A stretch of 64,000 nucleotides of DNA from Aselliscus stoliczkanus (GCA_033961575.1 CM066731.1:62401501-62465500), one strand, 5' to 3'. Shown: positions 33,377-45,752, numbered from the stretch's first letter. Notes: generated from the sequence alone by a model not told the origin. Translations and numbers: made by a program.

Positions 33377-34514
33377 AGTAAATATTTTTTATGCACGAAT
33401 TTCTGAGTACTTGATCATAAAGGATATTGCTCCATAAGAAAGACTATAGAAAAATAAATCACCATAATTATTATGTAAGCTGATGACACATAACAAATGT
33501 TCGCAGTTCAGGTTTCTAAGTCTTTCTAAGTGGTCAAGGCCTTGGTCCGATACTCTTCCCACGACTTTGCTAAAAGTTTATTTATTGATGTGCAGTCCAA
33601 GGCTCAGAATGCTTACTTTTATGGGAAGCATACTCAGGAAAAGGAGTCGAGGTTTTACTCCATTTGTGCAGGAGACTTTCAAGAAGGTAATTTCCTTTGG
33701 TTCTGATTTATCCCGTATCTGGGATGAATAAAAGTTTGATTTTTTGGCGAAATGATTTCTGATCAGTGAGCAGCTGCAGGGAACATCCGTGAGCTGTGGG
33801 ATGCAGGATGAGATAAGGAAGGTCCCTTATGTCACATGGAATTGACTGAGCATTTTTCATCTGAACCTTCCCAGAGGATTCGCTAGCCTTGTACGTGCAC
33901 TGAAGAGGAAGTGGGGGGTGGGAGGCGATGAGATCAAGACTGCGTCGTGATTCTTCCCACAAAAGGCTGGATGGGTTATGAAACATCTCCACCAATTTTT
34001 TCCCTTTTAATAGAGTCGGGATTTTTTTGAGTCAACATTTTACAAGTTGCCTGAAAATTCGTAGCAATTTCACGCTTTTGAATTAAACATTTCTGGGCTA
34101 TTGCCTGAAACAGAGGTCCTGGTTTGGTTTGGTATGGTTTTCACACATGCAGAGGGCTGGTGGAGAGAGCGAGCAGGACCCTGTCTCGAGAGGCCACTCG
34201 GCCTTCTAAGCTCACACTGAGCTATATAGCTGTTTCTCAGACGTCTCCATTTTCTCTCTGAATCCTTTCTGAATGAAGGTTCTTGGGGCTGCTTACTATT
34301 CTTTCAGAGGGTGACACCTATTCTTTATTCTCCTTCACTTTGAATATCATTTTTCAAGCTTTCTGGGAAGCGCTGCTACACGTCTATGAAGAGACTCCAA
34401 CTGCCAATCTTGAAATATCTGAAACCAGTAACACCAGGTGCTCTGTTCAAGAAGGAGAGGAAGCAGCCTCACATAACATACAATACAACATTTGTTTGCA
34501 GGCAGCACAGGACT

Positions 34515-34542
34515 TACACACACACACACACACACACACATA
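34515..34542. repeat. (CA)n microsatellite
   Basis: About 13 CA units. Confidence 0.95.
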
Positions 34543-34710
34543 CAGCAGCCTACAGAGCTCCGTGTGTCTCTTGAAACACTCTAAGGGTTTCAAGAAATGC
34601 AAGACAACTTCCATAAACAAAGCATTAAAAAAAGGAAGAAGAATCAAAGGCAACATTACAAAAGGAATCCAAGTTGGATGTGGCTTGTACTAACAAGCAT
34701 AACAGAACGG

Positions 34711-34746
34711 AAGTTGAGAAGTTAGATGAAGTTGAGAAGTTAGATG
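34711..34746. repeat. Perfect 18-bp tandem duplication
   Basis: aagttgagaagttagatg occurs twice head to tail with no mismatch, and a partial third unit (aagtt) follows. Confidence 0.95.
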
Positions 34747-36339
34747 AAGTTATAGCATTGACCTGCAAACAGGAGCGCTCTCTTGCAGAATGATAAAAGA
34801 TCTACTCGTTGTAAGCAATTTCTGGAGGGGTGGGTGTGTTTGTGTGATATCATTTCAGGGAGATACAGCTAGCATGAGCTCATTGCCCACAGGAGGATGT
34901 CACCGTGTGCTCAGTGTGATTTATGTAGGGAACCAAAGTAGAAGGGGGAATAAACAGCAACATGATGTTGTCGACTCTTGCCCAGAAACTATTCATTTCC
35001 CTTTTGAATTTTTCCACAGCCTTGCTCTTCAAAGAGCAGAGATCTGCCCAGGAGAAATTCAGGTGGCAGAGAGATGGCCCCCTCCCCAGCCCGCACACTG
35101 ACAGCTTGGGTCTGGCCCGATGCGCAGGCCACTCAGGCCGTGTGGCCAAATGGTGTTCGCGTATATCCTACAGTGCTCGACAGTTTAAAGACACTCTAAA
35201 CATTTCAAAACCTTGTGGATGCAGATTTTATGTTTTCCAGCACATGTGATAATATTTCATTAAGTATTTAATGGCATTTTTAAAACCATGGTTCCTTTAT
35301 GATATCCTAGAATACAGCCCGTCCTCCTCCTTCAGTGTTGACATTTAGCAGGAATGTATTTGACTAGAAATGTGTTAGACCCATGTTCTTTGTTAGTGGG
35401 GGTATTAGGGTGACTCGTTTATTTCTTAATCTCTGAAGTGTTTCTTCAAACTAATTACCTCTTTTGAACCAAACTTGGGTGGCTGCGTATATTTTTTGAG
35501 AGGCGTGACTGACTCCCCTCTCTGCTTTCACAAGACGTTTTAATCCTCTTCCCCCTCTAACCTTTCCCAGGTAAGGGCACTTTGGACTTGTTGCACCCAA
35601 TACTGGGACACCAAAGGTTCTATATGTCCATCACAGTCTTGCTTAGCTGTAATCCTTTAAACATGTGTGCACACACGTGTAAGTCTTATCCGGATTGCTT
35701 AATTATACCACAATAGGACTTAACAGCCCCTCATCTTTGTTGCCCTTTCTTTGCCGATTTCCTTACTGTTGCATTTAAAGGCAGCGCATGCTGTTATAGG
35801 TTTACACCCAAATGCTCTCATCTTCATCTCCTGACTAATTCCTCCAAGACAGGAAAGCATTCTTGCATTTCAGAGCAGCAGACCCATAGATCCCGCAAAC
35901 CTGAATGGCAGTCTACAAATTACATTACTCTAAACCAAACACCGTGGTGTGATCTTGTAACTGTATTTTTGGGTTTCAGATTCATAAAGGTACCCTATCC
36001 TCTTTACTGTTTGTACGTTCTACTTATTTTAACATGGCTAAAAAAAAAGGGGGGTTCTTCCTTCTTTATACTGGGTCTTTAAAAAAAATAATTTTGCCAG
36101 CTATTCTGTGCCTAGTCTTTGTAATAAAATTCCTCTAGAGGAGAGGTGAAAGGGCCTGAGCAATGCCTTTCTACCCTCTGGCTTATTAGAGAGGATGAAG
36201 GCTGTCTAAGCAGGATGAAAGAAATAATCCAGGAAGGAAGCCAGGAAGAAAAGGGGGTGGAGGGAAACTTAAGCCAGTGTCAAGAGGTTGGTGAATGGAA
36301 GAATGTGACACAGAAGAGAAAAAAAGAGAAGTCACGCTG

Positions 36340-36530
36340 GTAAAACTCACCGTCCATCCTTGAAGGCTTATTTCAAAGGCTTTTCCGTGGGGCCATCTCT
36401 GCCTTTCCCACCCCAACTCTCACATCTCATCTTTCCCTCCACTGGGGCCCTGGAACACCTTATCTGTATCTCCCTTCGAGTCCTCGCCAATTTCTACTTT
36501 GCATTATAGGTATTTGTATGGTTTCCTATA
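36340..36530 (+). mobile_element. L2 LINE 3' UTR, left part
   Basis: 'ccttgaaggcttatttcaaa', 'ggccatctctgcctttccca' and the following TTTATTT-type segment read as diverged L2 3' UTR in sense. The rest continues after an antisense L2 insertion. Confidence 0.55.
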
Positions 36531-36537
36531 AGCCCTC

Positions 36538-36660
36538 CATTCATTCAACATTTCACAAACCATTCCTAAGCGCCTCCCTTGGGGCCAGCTACTTTGCTAG
36601 ATGCCAGGGATACAGAAATGACTGGGACGTCATCCCTGCCCTTGAGACACTTTCAGTCTT
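36538..36660 (-). mobile_element. L2 LINE fragment nested in L2
   Basis: Antisense L2 start: 'cattcattcaacatttcac', 'cattcctaagcgcctccctt', 'gctagatgccagggatacag' and 'catccctgcccttgagacac'. Confidence 0.65.
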
Positions 36661-36664
36661 GGCC

Positions 36665-36915
36665 TAGCCCTTGGCTACACCACCAGGCCCATTCTCTGCC
36701 ATCTGCCACCTTGTGTCTGTGTCATTTCTCAGCTGCCAGGCTGAGTCTCCATAGCATATGCACATTTATCCTTTAGGGCTTCCCATAAATTGAAACTTTC
36801 TGATTACAAGTCAAACTCCTCCAGTGGATTTGGGCAGGAACCTTGCCTTCTCATTGTTGATTCTTCAAGCTCAAGCACCATGCCTGTTCCATGGTAGATA
36901 CTCATTAACTATTAG
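36665..36915 (+). mobile_element. L2 LINE 3' UTR, right part
   Basis: 'gaaccttgccttctcattg', 'agcaccatgcctgttccatg' and 'gtagatactcattaactatt' correspond to the end of the sense L2. Confidence 0.5.
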
Positions 36916-37014
36916 CTGAATTAATAATTGATTAGCTATCTTCATGATGTCTAAGGTGAGGCGGGGAAGACATCATTTATTCCTTTTTACAGGTAGGGAA
37001 ACAAAGGGATGGTG

Positions 37015-37372
37015 TTAAGAACTGAATATTCATATCTCCCACAAAATTCACATGTTGAAGCCTAATCCCCAGTATGACGGTATTTGAGGGTGAGGTCTTT
37101 CAGAGGTGATTAGGTCATGAGAGTGGAGTCCTCAGGAATGGGATTAGTGCCCTTATGTGAAGAGATAGGAGAGAGAGAGAGTCACTCTCTCTGCCAAATG
37201 AAGACTGCAAGAAGACAGCCATCTACATACCAGGAAGAGGGCCCTTCCCATAAAGAGACCATGCTGACACCCTGATCTTGGAATTCTCAGCCTTCAGGCC
37301 TATGAAAATAAATTTGTTATTTACGCCATCCAGGCGATGGTATTTTGAGAAAGTAGCCCAAAGTGACTAAGA
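37015..37372 (+). mobile_element. MaLR-type LTR
   Basis: 'ttcacatgttgaagcctaat', 'ccccagtatgacggtatttg', 'gaggtgattaggtcatgaga', 'gggattagtgcccttatgtg', 'gaagacagccatctacatac' and 'tgaaaataaatttgttattt' (holding the AATAAA signal) give the usual LTR order in sense. No internal sequence. Confidence 0.88.
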
Positions 37373-37374
37373 CA

Positions 37375-40300
37375 AATGGAGAGGATGAATGACCTGACCC
37401 CTCATTTAAATGATGGGAGGGCTGGGCAAGAAGCCACGTCGTCTGCTCTAGCCACCAGTCCTGGATTTGCTGATAGAAAAAGGTGTGTACCTGTTTCCTC
37501 TGTGTCATCTGAGGAAGCATGCTTGTATGGGACACTGAGTAGAAGGATTGGGAGGTAAAAAGACAGGGGACAGACATGGTAGGGGTTCTATTTGGAAAAC
37601 CAGAAATAACAATTAAAACAACCATTTTTTTGTAGCCTTTAGAGAAAAACAGGTTGGGGGGTAGTGTTGTTGCCTGGATTCTATCCATGGTCAACTCACT
37701 AAAGGAAAAGCATGTGGCTCAAAGAAAAACAGGGTGAAAAGTAGATTAGTGAGTGACTGCTTCTATCGGGCAAAAATGCACATGCAAAAAATATCCTGAC
37801 AGAAGACACTTGGGAAGAGTTCAATTCAAGCTCAAGCTAAAGCTGCTTGGAAAACAAAGCTACAACCGAAGGAACCTGAGGAACAAGGGAACAGATTTAT
37901 GAGTAAATTTCTAATTGATGTGACTTTTAAATGTGCAGATATAGTTTAGTTTTATGTAAAAGTGACAATCAGGCAGCACAACGCAGTGGGATTGTCCCAT
38001 TTGAATTCAGAAGCACTGATTTTAGGTCTCTTTTAAAATGTACAGGCTCTGTCACAGCATAGGTCACTTAGTTTCTCTGAATCTCAGCTTCTTTTTAAGA
38101 TGACAGAATGCTTTATTTGTGTAAGGTGGTTGTGAACATTGACACTCCTTTTCATTACAAAGTTCAGATTTGTTTTTCAAATTATTACATTCAGGGCTAG
38201 GTAAGGTTGTTTGACAGTTTCCCTAAAAGCTTCTAGGCAGATATCCATTCTGTGTCATTGGCAAGGTTTCAGTTTTATGGCTACCCTCAGCTGCAAGGGA
38301 GTCTGGGAAAATGACTACCAGTTTTGCTTTTCTTTTTGTTTGGCCTCCACAACAATAAGAAACCCAGCACTGGTTAAGCTGAAAGCTAACCCTGTTCAAA
38401 TCCGGGAGTGGAGAGGCAGGAAGGGTACAGACAGGATCTGCCTCTAGCCAGTGTGTGGTGTGATAGGACAGGGTGGTGGTGTACTAGAATTGGGTGGGGA
38501 AGGACAAATCTGTCAAAACACGAGAAGAAAAACTGATGTGCTAAGAAGAGATGACATTGAGTTTCAAATAAAGCTTCACCAAAAACTACACAGTTGGGTA
38601 ACACCCAATCCAAACAGTGCTGCTAATGGACTAATGATTGGCGTGGAGATATAACTGTGACTTATGCATGGTAGTGGAAGGGGATGGGGGGCACAGGGAG
38701 AATAGAATTGGGGGAGGGTCCATGGAAGGTAAATAAAAGTTGGCCTCACATTAAAGCATGCTCCAGGCAAAGAAAATGTCTTTGCTTTGCTTATTCTTCA
38801 GAAAATTGTATTCTTTTTTTTGTCCTGTGTTTAGCCACCCATGTATACTATTAGAAAACCATCAATATAAGAATATATAGATACATAGATAAATTAGGGA
38901 CTAATTATTCATAATATAAAATAATTACTGACTTTACAAAAATAATTCTCTTTAAGGTTTCTTTCAGTGCCATTTAAAATATTACTCAAGTTATCAAAGA
39001 CCTTTTTTTTTATGTATAGGACAAGCTTTTAAGAATTCTATTTCAAAAGGAAAAACAAAAAATGAAAGAATTCTACTTCATAAGGTAAGACCAGCCCATT
39101 TAATAGGGAAAGGTTTCAGTTGATTTAGTTCAGCATAAAAAAAACAAAAAACATACACTGCTCATAGATAAAGGGGGTAGGAAAAAAGCAACCCACCTTC
39201 AGCTGTCAGAAGGGGTCATTTTATACGCTGTGCCAGTGAGCTCCTGTTTCACCAAGAAAAATTCATTAAGTAGAGAGAAAGTCAATAAATATGAGCTTTA
39301 TTAAAAAGAATTGATGCAATTAAAGGTATTGGTGAAATCTAGCTCAGTGATGAAGGGAAGTGACTCAGCGGCACATTTAAGAAATGAGACAGTATGCCAT
39401 AGTATCTTCTTCCAATTTAAGTTATTTTTAAAAAATACGATAGTTCGCATCATTTTTAATAGCCAAGGTGAATTCCAGCATGATGGAGGAACAAGTGCTT
39501 CCATAAAACTGTCATTCTTCAAATAATAGTGAATTACAGTATTGACAGTGCTGGCAGCCAGAAAAATCTGCTTGTGAGGATAGTAAGAAAGCCCAAGCTA
39601 GACTCAGGCGGACACAGCTTACGATGAGTGGAGGTAATTTTCATCAGCACTGATCTGTATGTTACAATCTAAACGGGCCTATTTGGTCTCTGGAATACTT
39701 TAAGCTGCATCCTGGGGAAAATAGGTTTAAGACTCTGAGAATCCCAGATCAAATGGCATTTCTGTGGAAAAAAATGTGTAGGCTAGTCAAACGATAGACC
39801 ATCCACACATCAAAGGGCGACAGAGTGACTATGCAATACCATTTTAGAAAAGAATCATCCCATCCAAGTTTATGTGGTCTGAGTCACATGGTTTGAATAT
39901 AGGGCAAAAATTTCCACGCACCTCAACTCACCAAAGTGCACGCTGGGAATCTGTGCAGACCTCAGCTGTAGGGACGTGGGAGGAAGCCAGAGGAGCTGTG
40001 TGAGCCGGGGCAGCACCCTCTCCCCCTGCAGGCTCACAGCTTAGTGCTGTCTTGTGATCTGAACACTGGCCTGGAAGACAGCGAAAGAGCCGGAGGCCTG
40101 GATTTGCCAGTGATGCCATATGACAAGCCACTGACGAGCCTGACACCTTCTAATATAACACCATTAAAAGGATTAAGTGCTTACTGGCTAAAAAATAAAA
40201 AGGGGGATCAGAAGACGCTCCAAGCACTAGACAGTTCAGTGCAGCATTCTACTAGCTGCCTCACCCTCTCACCAAGGGGGAACGTAAAAGTATTGTGAGA

Positions 40301-40850
40301 AGAAGGAAGGTGGAAGAAACCTGGAAATTTCCAGATACGAAAACATTAACCTATAACAAGATCAGTTACAAGCAGATAGCACTTTCCAAATTAGAATGTG
40401 ATGTTTCCATGCACTCTGTGATCCACACAGCCTTTCTTGCCTACCCCAGAGAGTTGTCAAGACAATCAAATGAAATATTGCCTGCAGGAATGATTTATGA
40501 ACTATAAAGCCTTTAATAATTGCCTGTGGCATGTGGTCTAAATGGTTGAAAAAAAAAAAAAACCAACCTCAGGAAGCTTGAATAGGAGTATCTGAAAAAG
40601 GTTAAACCTTTATCAGGTGCCTGGAGTATGCAGGCATTTTCCTCCTGAAATGTCTGCTAATGTACACGGGAACTGCAGTTTGGGGCCGTACAGGGGGACT
40701 GTCTTATGAAGCATAAATAAAAGTTGGGTGACCAGGCTTGGGGGATGGGTAACTTCATGATTTAATTACTTCTGACTTAGGAAAAAAATGTTAGAAAAAG
40801 GTTTGGCTCATCTGATAAAACTTTAAGTTTGCTTACATAAATAAAGCTCT
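37375..40850. other. Repeat-poor unique block (3.5 kb)
   Basis: A possible worn MIR lies at 38040-38140 ('gtcacttagtttctctgaat', 'ctcagcttct'). Otherwise no family was recognised. Short T and A runs occur at 38814-38821, 39002-39010 and 40549-40562. No coding feature. Confidence 0.45.
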
Positions 40851-40854
40851 TTCA

Positions 40855-41313
40855 GGGGCCGGCCAAGTGGCTCAGTTGGTTAGGAGTTGGCTTAAGAGCA
40901 TGAGCTCTGAGCAACAGGATGCCAGTTCGACTCCCACATGGGCCAGTGACGTTGTGCCCAAGCTGAGCTGTCGTTGAGCTGCCAACAGGTGGCAGGATGG
41001 CTCAGCTGGTGTAACAATAAGACTGCCTGTTCAATGGTGGGCTACGCCTGAACTCAGCACTTTGAGCTGAGCTGCTCCCCAGATGGCTCAGAGGATAGAC
41101 CCTGCACTCTTAACAAGGCTGCGGGGTTCGACTCCTGCGTGGGATGGTGGCTACGCCCACCCGCAACTAAGATTGAACACAGCACCTTGAACTTAGAGGC
41201 CACGAGTTGCTGAAGGGAAGCCAGATGGCAACTGGTGCCCTCCACAACCAAGACTGAAGAACAACAACTTGGCTGGTCCCCTTCCCTAATTCCCCAATAA
41301 AATCTTTTTTAAA
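40855..41313 (+). mobile_element. tRNA-derived composite SINE, type A (full length)
   Basis: Full-length structure like the copy at 12090: head with tggctcagttgg A box, 'cagttcgactccc' B box, CTCF-like block, 'aagactgcctgttcaatggt', second tRNA-like unit with 'gggttcgactcctgc', 'gcaactaagattgaacacag' and tail AATAAAATCTTTTTT. A perfect 11-bp duplication, aaagctctttc, lies at 40843-40853 and 41314-41324. The A tail is short (six A). Confidence 0.95.
40979..40997 (+). promoter_or_regulatory. CTCF-like motif inside SINE A
   Basis: Unchanged 19-mer in a full-length type A copy, which shows that the motif belongs to the family and not only to the short form. Confidence 0.45.
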
Positions 41314-41599
41314 AAAGCTCTTTCTATCCACCAACTGCTGCTCTACTAACAAACAAAAGCAAAACCCCAAACCACCACTATCTTTTAACTATTGTTTAGG
41401 ATCGGGTATGTCACAACTTTGCTCTATTTGTCACTTCTAGCACAAAGCGAGCGAGTTGCGTTCATTTCCCATCTTAATGCATGTGTGTTGGAAGGGGAAG
41501 AAAAAAAATAGGCTTGTTTGAACTAAAATTGATCCATGCTTTTGATACTTCTAAAGCTAATTGCTACTCAACCTTCCAACAGGTGTATAACCTATGTGC

Positions 41600-42110
41600 C
41601 AAACTGTAGGATACCCTTAAAAATGGATCAGACTTCCCAATAGAAATGGGTGAATATATGTTCACCAAAAGATATAAAAGCATGTACATGACATTATTCC
41701 TAACAGCCCAAAACCGGAAAGGACATATAAATTATGAGATTGTCCCATAATAGAATATTATACAGCAATGACAATTAGTGAACTTCCAACTACACTCAAC
41801 ACTATATGTAAATACTTATATAATATTAAATGAAAGAAGTCACAAGAGCGTTTACAGTAAGATTCCACTTAGGCAAAGTACCACTAAATTGTGCTGCTGG
41901 CAGCTGGACAGGGCTGGCCTCTCTGGGGAGGGGGTGTGGCTGGCAAGGAGCACAGTGGGGGCTCTGGAATGCTGGTGTGCCTCTGGTTGGAATACTAGCT
42001 ACACAGGTGTGTTCGATTGTGCAAACACATCAAGTGTACACTTATGTACTTTTTCCTGTGGTGTATATGACTTCAGTGAAAAGTTGTTTCAAAGTGGAGC
42101 AGCCTCTACA
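41600..42110 (+). mobile_element. L1 LINE 3' UTR, old
   Basis: 'cctaacagcccaaaaccgga', 'gaatattatacagcaatgac', 'gaaagaagtcacaagagcg' and 'cacatcaagtgtacacttat' give the L1M 3' UTR in sense with strong decay. The overlapping 188-codon frame at 41830-42396 crosses this L1 and the next transposon and is not a gene. Confidence 0.78.
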
Positions 42111-42250
42111 TAGACAGGATTCAATCAGATTTACTCTGACTTGTGTTCTGATACCACCTGTTTTCAAACTTCCTTGTTCCCATGAATCAGGAAGCAACTG
42201 GTCAACAGAAACTCAATGGCTTCTGAGGCTTAAAGCTGAGACACAGAATA

Positions 42251-42881
42251 CAGTCATGCACAACTTAACGACAGGGACACGTTCTGCGACATGCGTCATT
42301 AGGCGATTTCATCATTGTGGGAACATCACAGAGTCCACTCACACAGACTTAGGTGGTCCTGTCTCCTGCACATCTGGCCTGTGGGGTACAGCCTAATGCA
42401 TCTGGGCCACAAGCCTGCACAGCATGTCACTGTATAAAACACCACGAGATTAAATCAGGCACAAGAGAAAACGATGCAATCAGGAGACAGGTAAACATAA
42501 GAAGTGTGAGGCTGCTGACAGCATAACAGCATGCTGTCTTACAGCAGGCTTTTTTTTTTTATAAGTAGAAAGAAAAAAAAAAGAAAGAGTACACTCTAAA
42601 TAATGATAAAGTATGGTGTAGTAAACACATAAACCAGTACCATTATCATTATCAGGTATTATGGACTGTATATAATTGCATGTGTCACACAGCGCGGTAG
42701 GTGTGGTTACACCAGCATCACCACAAACGGGTAAGTAATGTGCTGTGCTATGATGATCTGATGTCACTAGGGGATAAGAATTTTTCAGCTCCACTGTAAG
42801 CTTATGGAACCAAGGTCATATCCACTGCCTCATACACACTGTCTGTTGTTGAGCAAAATGTTCTTAAGCACCATATGACTG
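42251..42881. mobile_element. Tigger/MER2-like DNA transposon
   Basis: Bounded by TA on both sides (42249-42250 and 42882-42883). Left end: cagtcatgcacaacttaacg; right end, inverted: cagtcatatggtgcttaag. These match the 'cagtcatgcgtcgcttaacg' type inverted repeat of MER2/Tigger elements. Inside, 'acatgcgtcattaggcgatt' and 'cagcatgtcactgtataaaa' also fit. At 631 bp it is non-autonomous with no transposase frame. It is longer than the roughly 345 bp I remember for MER2, so it may be a different deletion derivative. Confidence 0.8.
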
Positions 42882-42884
42882 TAT

Positions 42885-44145
42885 TTAAATAAGTATTTTT
42901 ACTATTACTATAAATCAGGGGTTCAGGAAATGGAATTGTAAATTCAATGGATTATGGGTTGACAGATCCACAGACACTGATATTTTGGTTATTTGGATTT
43001 TATTCCATTTTTCAGACGTCTTAAAAACCTTAAAAGCCACATCCCTTATATGAAAGAAATCTAGCCATACAGATATTCAAAAGCAGAATATGATCTCGAA
43101 TTCAGGTTCCCTACCTACTAAACTAATTCACTTTCATGCTAGCTTTCTGGCTTCCACTTTATTGACGATTCACAAAATTATGAACAAGGAAAAAGATGAT
43201 GTGAAATGAAGTTACAATGTGACAACACTGAAATTTTAGCTAATTGTGATTTCATACATTCTAAAGAGCAGGGCCAAGAAATTTTATGTTCCTAGGTGAC
43301 TCTTGGTTTTTAGAAACTGGTTAATTATGAGTTTAGGAACTCATGTTACTAGTGTCTTTACAAAGATACTATACTCTTATTTTGGCAATTATGTTTATTG
43401 GTACCAATGAGAGCTGTGTGGGCTATTTTGTTTTCCTAGTCAAGACCATATATGATCAGAATAGCACTAAATGACCTCAAACCAGCCAGAGTGGGATTTA
43501 TCAGGCCCTTCCAGGTACATCTGAAGATGTATGTGAGACAGGCTTGATGTTATTATAGAACTCCTCAGCTTGAGAACATTGGGGCTATTTTTACTTTACA
43601 AAGGCCTTTCAAGAGCTATTTACCCGCTGTGGGTCATTACTATTTGTAAATACTAATAATTACCTGAAGCTGAACCTATTTATGGTGTCTGTTCCTTTTC
43701 CCAGGTCTCATGTGGCTCTGACTCACTATAGAGCAAAGCAGATTCATTATATTCAACCAGTTTACCTTCTGGCTTTGTATGCTGGGTAATGTACTGTGAC
43801 TTGGTTTTGTGACCCTTATTCAGATTAAAGATATAAGTTTCCTTGATCATGGCTGCATAACATTTATAGTCTGATTCAGTACACTTCTAATAATAGGAAT
43901 CGCTAGATTAAACTCAGCTTTAAAAACAACCATCAAAGAAAATGAGTTAACAACATAAAATACTGAGGCAGATGCTAGGATCTTACTGCACTCTCCTCCG
44001 ACTCTCAGATGACTGCATAGAGACTGCACTTTGCTCTCAAGCCTGAAGAAATGGTTACACACCCTATGGCATTCGTACCCAGCGGCCATACGCACAGTGG
44101 TTGTATGGGAAATGCTCAGAAGAGCAGCCATCTTAAGTGGATTCT
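42885..44145. other. Unique AT-rich sequence
   Basis: No recognised feature. Confidence 0.45.
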
Positions 44146-44149
44146 AAGT

Positions 44150-45180
44150 ACTGCAGAAATTCCAGAATAGAGAATATATTAACATCATTCCTGTCCTAAA
44201 CAAGTGCAGAGCCATGAAGTGAAATGAATTTGTCCAACAAGTACTTACTGCACTGTTCTGGTGACTGGAGCTAAAACGAGGTAATCCATGTGAAGGGTTC
44301 AGCCCAGTGACCGATATATGATATATACTTTCTACTATCAGGGTAAGGCTTCCTGCAGGAAGTGACGTTGAAGCTGAAATGGAAAGGACTGGAAGAACCA
44401 ACCAGACTGAAGGGGGAGGAGTGGGGAGAGGGCAGTCAAAGGCAAAGTCATCAGGAGTCCAGAACAGGTGGGACATCAAGTGACAGGGGCAAGTGTTGAG
44501 GCTGCAGAGATGAGCAGATGGCAGAGGATGAAGAGACCACTCTGGTATTGAGGTCAGTTTCCATCCTTGTACATTAAAAATCCTAAACAGCAGAGTTGTT
44601 CATGCCACAGGATCTCATCTGTTCATCAGCTCTGCAATCACTTCCAAGGGTTTCAACCAGCATTACGTTTTCAACAATACACATCAAAATGGAATAGGGT
44701 AGGACAGAATAGAAATCATAAAACTTCTTTACATTTATTTATGTGTCTATTGGGCACTGATGTTAAATTTATTTCTTATCATAAGTCATAGTCAAAAAGT
44801 TCGAAGGCCACTTCTTTGAAGTACTTAAGTGGAGGAATGACACAAACCGTCTTGCACGTTAGAAAATCAATTTGGCTGCTGTGTAGAAAGGATTGGAGGG
44901 CTATGGGCCTGATACAGGAAGAGCAGTTACAACAGCCAGGTTAGAGGTGATAGTGTTCACCTGAGGGCGGGACTAGTGACAACAGACAGAAGTGCTGCAC
45001 ATGGACAGCAGGATACTGAGGAAGACACAGTTTAGGTGAGGGAGGTGTCAGAAATGCAAATGGGCTGCTGCATTTCTACCTTAGGCAACCGATGGGCCTT
45101 GCAGCCCTTCTTCCAATGCAAGGAACACAAGGGCAAAAGCAGTTTGGAGGCAGAAGAAAATGATCAGGTCAGGACATGTT
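44150..45180 (-). mobile_element. L2 LINE, antisense, about 1 kb
   Basis: The first part (44150-44530) is the antisense 3' UTR ('gtccaacaagtacttactgc', 'ggtaaggcttcctgcagga', 'ggcaagtgttgaggctgc'). The last part (44800-45180) is the antisense coding end ('aatcaatttggctgctgtgt', 'acagccaggttagaggtgat'). The middle (44530-44790) was not recognised and may be an insertion. No open reverse-transcriptase frame remains. Confidence 0.7.
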
Positions 45181-45302
45181 GAGATACAAGGTTGAAAATA
45201 CGGAGAATAAGCACAATCTGGATAATTTTTTTCTATAGAAAATTTTCATCTACAAAGCAGTCATTGTCAAGTCTGTATCCTCTGATGCTAAAAGTTAGCA
45301 CT

Positions 45303-45721
45303 TGGGCCAAGCCGAGTGGTGCGTTGGTTAAGAGCTGGCTTGGGATGCCAGCGGCCCCGGTTCAGATCCCCCATGAGGGACAGTGACACTGCCCTCTATA
45401 GCTAAGATGGTGAACAACAGCTCCACCTGGAGCTGGGCTGCGTGAGTCCAGCGACCGTGTAGGCTGCAGCCCCTGCTGCACTGGGCTGCCATAAGCTACA
45501 ATGGCCACGTGAGCAGCCGGAAGCCGGAGTGAGCTGCCAACAGCCGCTGTGAATGGCCATCCAAAGGCAGGCGACCGATCTGCCTCACCTGGGAAAAGTG
45601 CAATGATAATACCAACATGGACGAGTGAAGCAAAGTCCTCCACAACTAGACTGAAGAACAAAAAGATAGCAACTTGTCTATTCCCCTTCCCAATTCCACA
45701 ATAAAAATCTTTAAAAAATAT
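45303..45721 (+). mobile_element. tRNA-derived SINE, type B (full length)
   Basis: Head gggccaagccgagtggtgcg, 'agagctggcttgggatgcca', B-box-like 'ggttcagatccc', 'gggacagtgacactgccc', body with 'aacagctccacctggagc', 'ccacaactagactgaagaac' and tail 'ccacaataaaaatctttaaa'. A 12-bp duplication, aaagttagcact, lies at 45291-45302 and 45722-45733 without mismatch. Confidence 0.95.
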
Positions 45722-45752
45722 AAAGTTAGCACTAAAATTTTGTCCTAATGTT

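Larger units (their letters stand above)
33377..36335. other. Repeat-poor unique block (3 kb)
   Basis: Only simple repeats were recognised: a CA tract at 34515-34542 and an 18-bp tandem duplication at 34711-34746. Open frames at 33483-33995, 34283-34693 and 34790-35249 have no recognisable protein content. Confidence 0.45.

Noticed and set aside
41830..42396. 188-codon open frame
   Set aside because: It lies across an L1 3' UTR and the Tigger-like transposon.
45303..45380. tRNA-like sequence with A and B boxes
   Set aside because: It is the head of a SINE with a target-site duplication and a retroposon tail. It cannot be folded by eye into a standard tRNA cloverleaf, so it is not a tRNA gene.
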